Below, in pieces: positions 8,999 through 16,365 of a stretch of 64,000 nucleotides of DNA. Every line of letters starts with the position of its first letter. Within the stretch, counting starts at the first letter, position 1. The position numbers were made by a program, and so were the translations under genes. This DNA is from Sulfurimonas sp. HSL1-2. GTDB taxonomy: Bacteria; Campylobacterota; Campylobacteria; Campylobacterales; Sulfurimonadaceae. The DNA is taken from assembly GCF_039645565.1 (NCBI RefSeq), contig NZ_CP147914.1:186001-250000 (forward strand), in the 5' to 3' direction. The notes below the pieces were generated by a model that ran no database searches, was not told the origin of the DNA, and saw nothing but the letters and a program-made list of their open reading frames with translations.

Positions 8999-9040
8999 GC
9001 ATCTGCAAAACCGAAAGTATGCTTGCGGTTTTGCAGGTGC
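8999..9040 (+). promoter_or_regulatory. Long 5'-leader hairpin upstream of ccoN
   Basis: A 15-bp stem: GCATCTGCAAAACCG (8999-9013) pairs with CGGTTTTGCAGGTGC (9026-9040), with one G-T pair and a 12-nt loop. It lies between an AT-rich promoter-like tract (8816-8980) and the ccoN ribosome-binding site AAGGAGG. No U-tract follows, so it is not an ordinary terminator; an mRNA-stabilising or regulatory leader is more likely. Confidence 0.6.
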
Positions 9041-9083
9041 CCGTCCGGGGCCTTTTACGCTTTGAAATCTAAGGAGGCTTGTA

Positions 9084-10562
9084 ATGGAAAATCGTCCATT
9101 GGAGTACGACTATACAATTGCCAAATTGTGGATGTTTATGACAATTGTATTGGGTATTGTCGGAATGCTTATCGGTGTCATCCTGGCATGGGAACTGGCA
9201 TTTCCGAGTGTGAACCTGATTGCCGGGGAAGGGCTCGCTGAGTTTACGAACTTCAGCCGTCTGCGCCCGCTGCATACAGATGCGGTCATTTTCGGGTTTA
9301 CGGTTAGCGGTATCATGGCGACGTGGTTCTACGTCGGTCAGCGTGTACTGAAGGTGTCTATGGCGGAATCGAAGTTCTTGATGGTAACAGCAAAACTTCA
9401 GTTCGCCCTCTATCTTCTCGCGGTCGTTGCGATCGTCGGTTCACTGCTTTTGGGGATCACGACGTCAAAAGAGTATGCAGAGTTTGAATGGCCGATCGAT
9501 ATCCTGATCGTTGTCATCTGGGTCCTGTTCGGTATTCAGATCTTCGGTCTCATCGGTATCCGCCGCGAGAAATCGCTGTACATCTCTGTCTGGTACTACA
9601 TTGCAACTTTCCTCGGTATCGCTATGCTTTACCTCTTCAACAATATGGAAGTTCCGACAGCGCTGGTTTCCGGTGCAGGTGCATGGTACCACTCTGTTTC
9701 CATGTATGCGGGTACGAATGACGCCCTTGTTCAGTGGTGGTACGGTCACAACGCGGTTGCCTTCGGTTTTACGGTACCTATCGTTGCAATGATCTACTAC
9801 TTCCTCCCGAAAGAGTCCGGCCAGGCAGTTTATTCCTATAAACTCTCCCTGCTCGCATTCTGGGGTCTGATGTTCGTCTACCTCTGGGCCGGCGGTCACC
9901 ACCTGCTCTTCTCTACGGTTCCTGACTGGATGCAGACCATGGGTTCTGTTTTCTCTGTCGTCTTGATTCTGCCGTCTTGGGGTTCTGCGATCAACATGCT
10001 CCTCACGATGAAAGGTGAGTGGAACCAGGTTGCGACCAACCCGCTGATCAAGTTCATGGTTCTTGCGTCTACGTTCTATATGTTCTCTACGCTCGAAGGT
10101 CCGATCCAGGCGATCAAATCTGTTAACGCACTGGCGCACTTTACTGACTGGATCGTCGGTCACGTACACGACGGTGTTCTCGGTTGGGTCTCCTTCATGA
10201 TCATTGCAGCACTCCTGCATATGGCACCGCGTGTTTACAAGCGCGAGATCTACTCCAAGTCTCTGATGAACACGCAGTTCTGGATCCAGACACTGGGTGT
10301 TGTCCTGTACTTTACTTCTATGTGGATTGCAGGTATTACGCAGGGTATGATGTGGCGTGCACACGATGAGTTCGGTAACCTCGCTTACTCTTTCATCGAT
10401 ACCGTTACAGTCCTGCACCCGTACTACACGATCCGTGCTGTAGGTGGTACACTCTACTTCCTCGGTATGTTCATGTGGGCATGGAATATGTACAAAACTG
10501 CGACTGCCGGCCGCCGTGTTGAAGAGAGCGAACTGCAAAGCGCTTCGCCGATGGCAGCGTAA
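9084..10562 (+). CDS. ccoN: cbb3-type cytochrome c oxidase subunit I
   Basis: Catalytic heme-copper subunit of the high-affinity cbb3 terminal oxidase; reduces oxygen to water and pumps protons across the cytoplasmic membrane. 492 residues with about 12 transmembrane helices. Metal-ligand regions are visible: SRLRPLHTDAVIFGF near the N-terminus, WWYGHNAVAFGF, AGGHHLLFSTVPDW for the copper-B/heme histidines, and FTDWIVGHVHDGVLGW for the C-terminal heme ligands. Preceded by a clear AAGGAGG. First gene of the ccoNOQP cluster. Codons here end in T more often than in neighbouring genes, as is usual for strongly expressed genes. Confidence 0.98.
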   Translation: MENRPLEYDYTIAKLWMFMTIVLGIVGMLIGVILAWELAFPSVNLIAGEGLAEFTNFSRLRPLHTDAVIFGFTVSGIMATWFYVGQRVLKVSMAESKFLMVTAKLQFALYLLAVVAIVGSLLLGITTSKEYAEFEWPIDILIVVIWVLFGIQIFGLIGIRREKSLYISVWYYIATFLGIAMLYLFNNMEVPTALVSGAGAWYHSVSMYAGTNDALVQWWYGHNAVAFGFTVPIVAMIYYFLPKESGQAVYSYKLSLLAFWGLMFVYLWAGGHHLLFSTVPDWMQTMGSVFSVVLILPSWGSAINMLLTMKGEWNQVATNPLIKFMVLASTFYMFSTLEGPIQAIKSVNALAHFTDWIVGHVHDGVLGWVSFMIIAALLHMAPRVYKREIYSKSLMNTQFWIQTLGVVLYFTSMWIAGITQGMMWRAHDEFGNLAYSFIDTVTVLHPYYTIRAVGGTLYFLGMFMWAWNMYKTATAGRRVEESELQSASPMAA

Positions 10563-10579
10563 GAAAGAAGGAGGGAAAT

Positions 10580-11272
10580 ATGTTTCACTGGTTAGAAAAG
10601 CATCCGTTCTTTTTTGCGGTAGCCGTTTTTGTCACGATTGCGTTTGCAGGTCTCATCGAGAACCTGCCGAACTTTGCGGAAGCTTCACAGCCGACGATCG
10701 GTACGAAACCGTACTCGACGCTGGAGCTGGCAGGCCGCCATGTTTATATCAAGAACAGCTGTAATGCATGCCACTCTCAGCTGATTCGTCCGTTTAAATC
10801 CGAGACTGACCGCTACGGTCACTACTCCCTCAGCGGTGAGTATGCGTATGACCGTCCGTTCCTCTGGGGTTCCAAGCGTACAGGTCCGGACCTGATGCGT
10901 GTCGGTAACTACCGTACGACAGACTGGCATGAGAACCATATGAAAGATCCTGCAGCGATCGTTCCAGGTTCCATCATGCCGGCGTACCGCTGGATGTTCA
11001 AAAACCTGGCGGACATCGACACCGCTTATGCGGAGCAGGTCACGGTCAACAAGGTGTTCAATGTACCGTACAACAAGCCGATCCCGACTGCGGACGGCGG
11101 AACGGCAACAGTCAAACTGGCCGGTTCACTTGACGGTGCGAAAGCCGATGCGCTTGCCGAAGCCAAGATGATTGCAGCAGACATGAAAGATCAGGATGTC
11201 AAAGATATGGTCGCCAACGGCCAGGTCCCTGAGATTGTTGCGCTGATTGCATATCTGAACAGCCTTAAGTAA
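10580..11272 (+). CDS. ccoO: cbb3-type cytochrome c oxidase subunit II (monoheme)
   Basis: 230-residue membrane-anchored monoheme cytochrome c. One N-terminal transmembrane helix (about 9-25) is followed by a periplasmic domain with the heme motif CNACH (Cys-61 to His-65) and the FixO-type sequence SQLIRPFKSETDRYG. The likely axial methionine is in GSIMPAYRWMF. It passes electrons from CcoP to the CcoN heme centres. It lies 17 bases after ccoN with GGAGGG upstream of its ATG. Confidence 0.97.
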   Translation: MFHWLEKHPFFFAVAVFVTIAFAGLIENLPNFAEASQPTIGTKPYSTLELAGRHVYIKNSCNACHSQLIRPFKSETDRYGHYSLSGEYAYDRPFLWGSKRTGPDLMRVGNYRTTDWHENHMKDPAAIVPGSIMPAYRWMFKNLADIDTAYAEQVTVNKVFNVPYNKPIPTADGGTATVKLAGSLDGAKADALAEAKMIAADMKDQDVKDMVANGQVPEIVALIAYLNSLK

Positions 11273-11283
11273 GGATGTAGCGC

Positions 11284-11499
11284 GTGGATGTCAACACCTT
11301 TTCGGCGTACGCCTACTTTTTCTTTACGGTGTTCCTGGTGGTAGTGCTCTATAGCTACATCTACCACCTCTACAGCAGCGAGAAGAAGGGCCGTCGCAAT
11401 TACGAGAAGTATGGTGATATGGCGCTCAATGACGACATTACCGATAATCCGGTAGAAAGCGTCTCGGAAAACGAAGAGACGAAAAAAGAGGAGGCATAA
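11284..11499 (+). CDS. ccoQ: cbb3 oxidase small subunit CcoQ
   Basis: 71-residue protein with one N-terminal transmembrane helix (about 8-25, YAYFFFTVFLVVVLYSYIY) and an acidic cytoplasmic tail (ENEETKKEEA). Size and position between ccoO and ccoP match CcoQ, which stabilises the oxidase. The start is GTG at 11284, with AAGGA about ten bases upstream; the nearby ATG at 11288 is out of frame. It directly abuts ccoP. Confidence 0.85.
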   Translation: MDVNTFSAYAYFFFTVFLVVVLYSYIYHLYSSEKKGRRNYEKYGDMALNDDITDNPVESVSENEETKKEEA

Positions 11500-12417
11500 A
11501 TGAATAAGCTGTATATCTTAGGTGCCCTGTTCATCGTGGTCCTGCTTGGATTTACATGGCAAATGGCCGGCGGCGATCTCGGCGGCAAGGACTATATGGG
11601 TGCACTGGCGCTTCTGGGGGCGGCTGCAACGGCGATCATCGCGGTTGTTGTCGTTACCAAGTACGTCCGCCAGATGCAGACCGATACTGCGACAGGTGAG
11701 CTTGCAGAAGAGAACTGGGACGGCATCGGTGAGTATAAAAACGAACTGCCGTTCGGTTGGGCGATCATCTTCGCCGGTCTGGTAATCTGGGCCGTTTGGT
11801 ACTTTGTTGCCGGTTACCCGGTCAACGCCTATTCACAGATCGGCGAGTACAACGAAGAAGTTGCGACTCACGATGCGGAATTCAATGCGAAGTACGCGGA
11901 CATGGGCGAGGAAATGAAGGTTGAGATGGGGAACTCCGTCTTTATCGTCCAGTGTGCACCGTGTCACGGTCTTGCGGCGGACGGTATCGACGGCAAAGCG
12001 GCAAACCTGAACCAGCGCCTGGAAGTTACCACGGTCAAATACGTGATCGAAAACGGTTCCAACAACCAGCTGCTCGGTACGGAAATGCCGATGCCGGACC
12101 GCAACGGTCTGTTCAATGCGAACACCGGTGCGCTGATCACGGATGCGGAGATCGATACGGTTTCCAAATACGTTGCTAACGGCATGAAAGGCGCGGGTGC
12201 CGATATCTTCGCCGGTACCTGTGCGGCTTGCCACGGTGCGGACGGTATGGGTCAGCCTTACGTCGCTCCGAGCGTTGCGACGTTCACGCCTGAACTGGTA
12301 ATCAATGTTCTGAACCACGGTAAGAAGGGTGCGATCGGTGCAATGCCGGCGTTTGCCAACCTGACTGACGTTCAGAAAGAAGCGCTGGGTGCATACGTTA
12401 CCAGCCTGAGTAAATAA
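11500..12417 (+). CDS. ccoP: cbb3-type cytochrome c oxidase diheme subunit III
   Basis: 305-residue diheme cytochrome c that receives electrons from soluble cytochromes or the bc1 complex. Two N-terminal hydrophobic segments (about 5-20 and 38-52) and a third near 85-108 precede the periplasmic part. Heme motifs are CAPCH (Cys-152, Cys-155, His-156) and CAACH (Cys-241, Cys-244, His-245), with candidate Met ligands in GTEMPMPDRNG and GAMPAFANL. Starts immediately after ccoQ with GAGGAG as ribosome-binding site. Confidence 0.97.
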   Translation: MNKLYILGALFIVVLLGFTWQMAGGDLGGKDYMGALALLGAAATAIIAVVVVTKYVRQMQTDTATGELAEENWDGIGEYKNELPFGWAIIFAGLVIWAVWYFVAGYPVNAYSQIGEYNEEVATHDAEFNAKYADMGEEMKVEMGNSVFIVQCAPCHGLAADGIDGKAANLNQRLEVTTVKYVIENGSNNQLLGTEMPMPDRNGLFNANTGALITDAEIDTVSKYVANGMKGAGADIFAGTCAACHGADGMGQPYVAPSVATFTPELVINVLNHGKKGAIGAMPAFANLTDVQKEALGAYVTSLSK

Positions 12418-12427
12418 GGAGCGAGAG

Positions 12428-12640
12428 ATGGAAAATACGAATAGAGGTGTTTTCGCGCTTGACGGCGTCACCGGTATGCTCATCGCAACGGTCCTGCTCC
12501 TTGGTATCCTGGTGTATCTTACGATGATGGCACTGGGAGCTCAGCAGGCCAACGCGGACAAGTTCTACAAAATTGAGAACGAGAAGTCGATCCAGATGAT
12601 CAACAAAGAGAACGCGGCAAAACGCGTTATGGTTAACTGA
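12428..12640 (+). CDS. DUF4006 family protein
   Basis: 70-residue protein with one transmembrane helix (about 15-37, MLIATVLLLGILVYLTMM) and a charged C-terminal tail. I recognise it as DUF4006, a family found next to cbb3 oxidase genes in Campylobacterota. It begins 10 bases after ccoP with AAGGAG upstream. Its job is unknown; position suggests an accessory or assembly subunit of the oxidase. Confidence 0.85.
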   Translation: MENTNRGVFALDGVTGMLIATVLLLGILVYLTMMALGAQQANADKFYKIENEKSIQMINKENAAKRVMVN

Positions 12641-12652
12641 GAGGAGGGGCAA

Positions 12653-12754
12653 ATGAAAATTGATATGAACTTTATCATCACGGCGCTGCTCGTTGTCAGC
12701 GCGGCAGTCACCCTCTGGGCGGTATTGACGCCGAACCATCTTTTCGTCGGTTAA
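12653..12754 (+). CDS. 33-residue single-helix membrane protein in the cco cluster
   Basis: Very short frame, MKIDMNFIITALLVVSAA then VTLWAVLTPNHLFVG, with a single predicted transmembrane helix (about 6-25). A strong GAGGAGGGG ends three bases before its ATG, and the gene fits exactly between DUF4006 (12 bases) and the TPM-like gene (10 bases), so it is very likely translated. It may be an extra small oxidase subunit or an assembly factor. I recognise no family. Confidence 0.7.
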   Translation: MKIDMNFIITALLVVSAAVTLWAVLTPNHLFVG

Positions 12755-12764
12755 GGAAACTTAA

Positions 12765-13466
12765 TTGATCTTCACACGAGGGCTGGCGGCCCTCATCCTC
12801 ACGCTTTTTATCTCTCTTAGTCTCCATGCAGAATTTTTATATAAAGACGATGTCGTCCATAACGACCTGTTTGCCAAGCAGATTGAATCGTACGGTGCGG
12901 AGCTTTATGCGAAAACAGGTGTATCGCTCTACCTGGTCATGCTGCGCGACCTGGACGAGAACCAGACGATTGCCGATTTCGGGAAATCATTGGCAGGCGA
13001 ACTTCAGGAGCCCTACGTTGTGTTGGCATTTGTAGAACAGCGCAAAGATGTCGAGATTTTCGCACAACCGTCGTCATTATATAAGGATTTCAAGCGCAAG
13101 CAGGTTCTCAGTCCGAACGCAACGTTCGCTGACGCTCTGATCAGTGCCGTGATGTTCGCCCGCACCTGGGAAAACTACAATGAAATCATGGACAACTACG
13201 GCGGTACAATCCTGCCGATTCTTGGCCAGAAAACGAAAGGCGCGGATACAGTCAAAAAATACTCCGTCGCAATGTACAACGGCTATGCGGATATCGCTGA
13301 CCAGATCGCCGCGACCCGCAAGGTAGAGCTTAGTACATCCGCAGGAAACGAAGGTAAAATTTTTCTCGACCTTCTGCGTTTGGTCTTTTATGGCATCATT
13401 CTTTACGCACTTATAATCTTTATAAGAAACAAGATGAGAAAAAGGAAACAGACCGATGAGCAGTAA
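12765..13466 (+). CDS. TPM-domain-like membrane-anchored periplasmic protein
   Basis: 233 residues. An N-terminal signal sequence (FTRGLAALILTLFISLSLHA) is followed by a domain of about 130 residues with the alternating pattern of TPM/repair-type domains (YGAELYAKTGVSLYLVMLRD). A C-terminal helix (about 204-222, LVFYGIILYALIIFI) and a basic tail end the protein. The start is TTG at 12765 with AAGGAAA upstream. The end overlaps ccoH by 11 bases, so it belongs to the oxidase operon. Related proteins are linked to photosystem repair or membrane integrity; a quality-control role for the cbb3 oxidase is an inference. Confidence 0.7.
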   Translation: MIFTRGLAALILTLFISLSLHAEFLYKDDVVHNDLFAKQIESYGAELYAKTGVSLYLVMLRDLDENQTIADFGKSLAGELQEPYVVLAFVEQRKDVEIFAQPSSLYKDFKRKQVLSPNATFADALISAVMFARTWENYNEIMDNYGGTILPILGQKTKGADTVKKYSVAMYNGYADIADQIAATRKVELSTSAGNEGKIFLDLLRLVFYGIILYALIIFIRNKMRKRKQTDEQ

Positions 13467-13962
13467 TCCCGGAAGAAAGTGGCCATGGATCGTTGTCGGA
13501 GGCATCCTTGGTGTCGTGGGTCTGAGCTACTGGACGGTCAAGATCGCTCTGGACAACCCGGTGCAGATGAGTGATCTCGATATGCAGGATTATCGTCATT
13601 TCGAACACGACGCCAATGCGATCATCCGCAACAAGATCGCCTTTGACAAGAAATATGAGCTCACCTACGTGACGGAAACGTTCAAAGCTGACGGGGCGAC
13701 GGTGAAATTCAGACTGCTGACCCGCGACGGCACGCCTGTCGACGACGCCAACATCACGCTGCGCCTGACCCGCCCCGGTACCCACGAGTTTGACATGCCC
13801 GTCGGCATCGGGACGGTTGACGGGGGTATCTACACCTTCGAGACGGTCACCCTCCCCAAAGAGGGGCGATGGGATATCCTGGCACAGGTGAATATCGGCG
13901 AGGCGAAACGTTACCTCAACCTCAAGGCGGATACCCGCTATCCCAACGTCTTCGAATACTGA
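13456..13962 (+). CDS. ccoH: FixH/CcoH family cbb3 oxidase assembly protein
   Basis: 168 residues: one N-terminal transmembrane helix (about 9-28, WPWIVVGGILGVVGLSYW) and a periplasmic beta-rich domain (about 60-155) of the FixH type, ending LKADTRYPNVFEY. CcoH/FixH helps assemble cbb3 oxidase, close to CcoN copper loading. It overlaps the preceding gene and closes the cluster. The copper ATPase CcoI and CcoS are not in the window. Sequence similarity to FixH is moderate, but position supports it. Confidence 0.82.
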   Translation: MSSNPGRKWPWIVVGGILGVVGLSYWTVKIALDNPVQMSDLDMQDYRHFEHDANAIIRNKIAFDKKYELTYVTETFKADGATVKFRLLTRDGTPVDDANITLRLTRPGTHEFDMPVGIGTVDGGIYTFETVTLPKEGRWDILAQVNIGEAKRYLNLKADTRYPNVFEY

Positions 13963-14028
13963 CGCCAAGACATCTTTTCCCCTTTTTCAGAACGGTAGCG
14001 TTATACTCCTAGGCAAAAAGGGGGCCCT

Positions 14029-16365
14029 GTGACGACGGTACTGCCGACCTCCCGCGCTATCCGAGAACAGCAGCTCGGGATGCGCACCCAGAATGCCTTT
14101 CTGCAGCGCTTTATGACCATGGGCGAACTGATGGCACGGGCGGTGGTCGTCGAGGGGTACGGGAGCGTGGACCCCGACACCCGGACACTGACCCTGCTGG
14201 AAGCGGCCGATTTCGATGCCTTTTCCGAGCTCAAGATCGAGCGTAACTTCTTTACATTCACCCGCAACGCTTCTTACCTGTTCCGTTTTTTCGAAGAGCT
14301 CTCCGGTGAACTTGTCGATATCGACGCACTTGACACGGCCGATACCTACGGGGATTTCGCCGAACATATCGGCATTTTGAAACTGCTGCGCGAGCGCTAC
14401 CGCGCGCTCTGTATTGAGCGCAGGATCCTCGACCGCATCTTCGTCCCGGAGCTGTACCGGCTCAACCGCGCCTGGGTAGAGGGGCAGGGGGCCATGGAGG
14501 TGGTGGCCGAAGGCTACCTGACGAATTTCGAGCTGCAACTGCTGCGGGAGATGGCGTCGTTGGTACCGCTCACGCTGCGTTTCGACGCGACCCCCTACAA
14601 CGGCAAAATGCAGCAGAAACTCGCCGCGCTCGGGGTGGAAACCGAGGCGGGGCAGCAGTACGTGATTGCCCTCGATACCCTGCGTATAGAGGAGACGCTG
14701 CCGCTGCCGAATGATGCGCGTATCCAGGCGATGCCGCTCTCGGAGCGTATTCTGCAGACGGCCTTTATCAAGCAGAAGGTGTTCGAGATGATCGGGGAGG
14801 GGATCCCTCCGGAACGGATCGCCGTCGTGCTCCCGGATGAGGGGTTCGTCCCGCTGCTGCGGGGGTTCGATGCGGAGGGTAATTTCAACTTCGCGATGGG
14901 CGAAGGGCTGCAGGAGAGTCTCTTTGTGCGGCGATGCGAAGCCCTGATGGCCTATGCGGAGCATCCCGGTGTCGAGAATACGATGCGGCTTGAACGGCTT
15001 TTCGGCGAGGGTTACCGGGCGATCAGCGGCGCCTACAGCGACGGCTGCGACAATGCGCGTTTTACGGAGGTGACGGAGGCCCTGCTGGAGGGGGAAACGG
15101 AAGCGGTCGCCGCCGTGGTACGCGAAGAGCGTTTCTATTTCGAGCGGCTGATCCCGAGGCTGGGGGAGAGCTCGCTGCGCTCCCTGCTGCATCTCTTCGT
15201 CAACCGGGTCCGGGGGCGCAGCCTGGATGACGTGCGGGGCGGCAAGGTCACTGTGATGGGGGTGCTTGAAACACGGGCCTGCACGTTTGATGGGGTGATC
15301 ATCGTCGATTTCAACGACGCTTTCGTCCCCCACCGAAGCGACAAGGACCTCTTCATCAACTCCGTGGTCCGCGGACGGGCGGGGCTTCCCACGACGGCGG
15401 AGCGCGAGGCACTGCAGAAGCAGTTCTACTACCAGCTCATCTCCCGGGCTAAACGGGTGGAGATCAGCTACGTTTCCAACGAAACGACCCTGCCGAGCCG
15501 TTTCCTCAAAGAGATGGGCATTGAAACGGGGCGGCGCTACGCTGATGATGCCTGGGCGGATATTCTCTTTACCCGTACACCGAAGCGTACGCTGCCCGTC
15601 GAAGCGATCGAGGCGGATTACGATTTTACGGCGCGCCCACTCTCGGCCACGGCCCTGAAAGCCTTCCTGGAGTGCCGCCGCCGTTTCTACCACCGCTACG
15701 TCGCCGCCGTAGCGCCGCACGAGCTGCCGCGGGAGATGCCCGAGGAACATGCAATCGGCAACGCGCTCCATAATGCCCTGCGCGACGTCTATGCAGAGCA
15801 GGAGGCTTTCAGCGATGCCAAAACGCTCAAGGCCGCCGTCGCCCAGGCCCTCGCATTTCACAGCGGCAGCACGCCGCTGGAGCGCTTCCTGGAGCAGCTG
15901 TGGCTCAAGAAGCTCGAACCGTTTTTCGAACGGGAGATCAACCGTTTTGCCGAGGTACGCGTCAAGGCGTGCGAAACGAAGCTGTCGATGGGGTATGGCG
16001 GGCTGACGCTCGAGGGGAGGATCGACCGGATCGACCGCGGGCCGGAGGGGTTGGAAGTGCTCGATTACAAAAGCGGGAAGTACCCGCTCTACACGGTCAA
16101 AAGCGTCGAAAACGCCTCGGATTTCCAGCTGGAGTTCTATGCCCTGCTGGCTGAACAGCTGGGCGAGGTCGACTACGCGGGCTACTACGACCTGAACAGC
16201 GGGGAGATCGTTCGCGACCCGCTTCACGGGCGCAAGCGCGAACTGCTGGACGGGCACCTGGAGATGCTCCGCGATACGAAGCGTTTTAGTTTCGATATGA
16301 CCGATGAGCTCTCGTCGTGCCGTTTCTGCGACTATGCGCACCTCTGCCAAAGGGAGATGCAGTGA
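14029..16365 (+). CDS. addB: AddB-like helicase-nuclease subunit with Fe-S-type cysteines
   Basis: 778-residue subunit of an AddAB-type double-strand-break repair enzyme. The N-terminal two thirds look like an inactivated superfamily 1 helicase (VTVMGVLETRACTFDGVII). The C-terminal PD-(D/E)XK nuclease shows GNALHNALRDVY, then GRIDRID and VLDYKSGKYPLY. A cysteine in LECRRRFYHRY and three in SCRFCDYAHLC (last 12 residues) match the Fe-S cluster of AddB. The start is GTG 14029. Its stop overlaps the addA start by four bases (GTGA), a sign of coupling. Confidence 0.9.
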   Translation: MTTVLPTSRAIREQQLGMRTQNAFLQRFMTMGELMARAVVVEGYGSVDPDTRTLTLLEAADFDAFSELKIERNFFTFTRNASYLFRFFEELSGELVDIDALDTADTYGDFAEHIGILKLLRERYRALCIERRILDRIFVPELYRLNRAWVEGQGAMEVVAEGYLTNFELQLLREMASLVPLTLRFDATPYNGKMQQKLAALGVETEAGQQYVIALDTLRIEETLPLPNDARIQAMPLSERILQTAFIKQKVFEMIGEGIPPERIAVVLPDEGFVPLLRGFDAEGNFNFAMGEGLQESLFVRRCEALMAYAEHPGVENTMRLERLFGEGYRAISGAYSDGCDNARFTEVTEALLEGETEAVAAVVREERFYFERLIPRLGESSLRSLLHLFVNRVRGRSLDDVRGGKVTVMGVLETRACTFDGVIIVDFNDAFVPHRSDKDLFINSVVRGRAGLPTTAEREALQKQFYYQLISRAKRVEISYVSNETTLPSRFLKEMGIETGRRYADDAWADILFTRTPKRTLPVEAIEADYDFTARPLSATALKAFLECRRRFYHRYVAAVAPHELPREMPEEHAIGNALHNALRDVYAEQEAFSDAKTLKAAVAQALAFHSGSTPLERFLEQLWLKKLEPFFEREINRFAEVRVKACETKLSMGYGGLTLEGRIDRIDRGPEGLEVLDYKSGKYPLYTVKSVENASDFQLEFYALLAEQLGEVDYAGYYDLNSGEIVRDPLHGRKRELLDGHLEMLRDTKRFSFDMTDELSSCRFCDYAHLCQREMQ

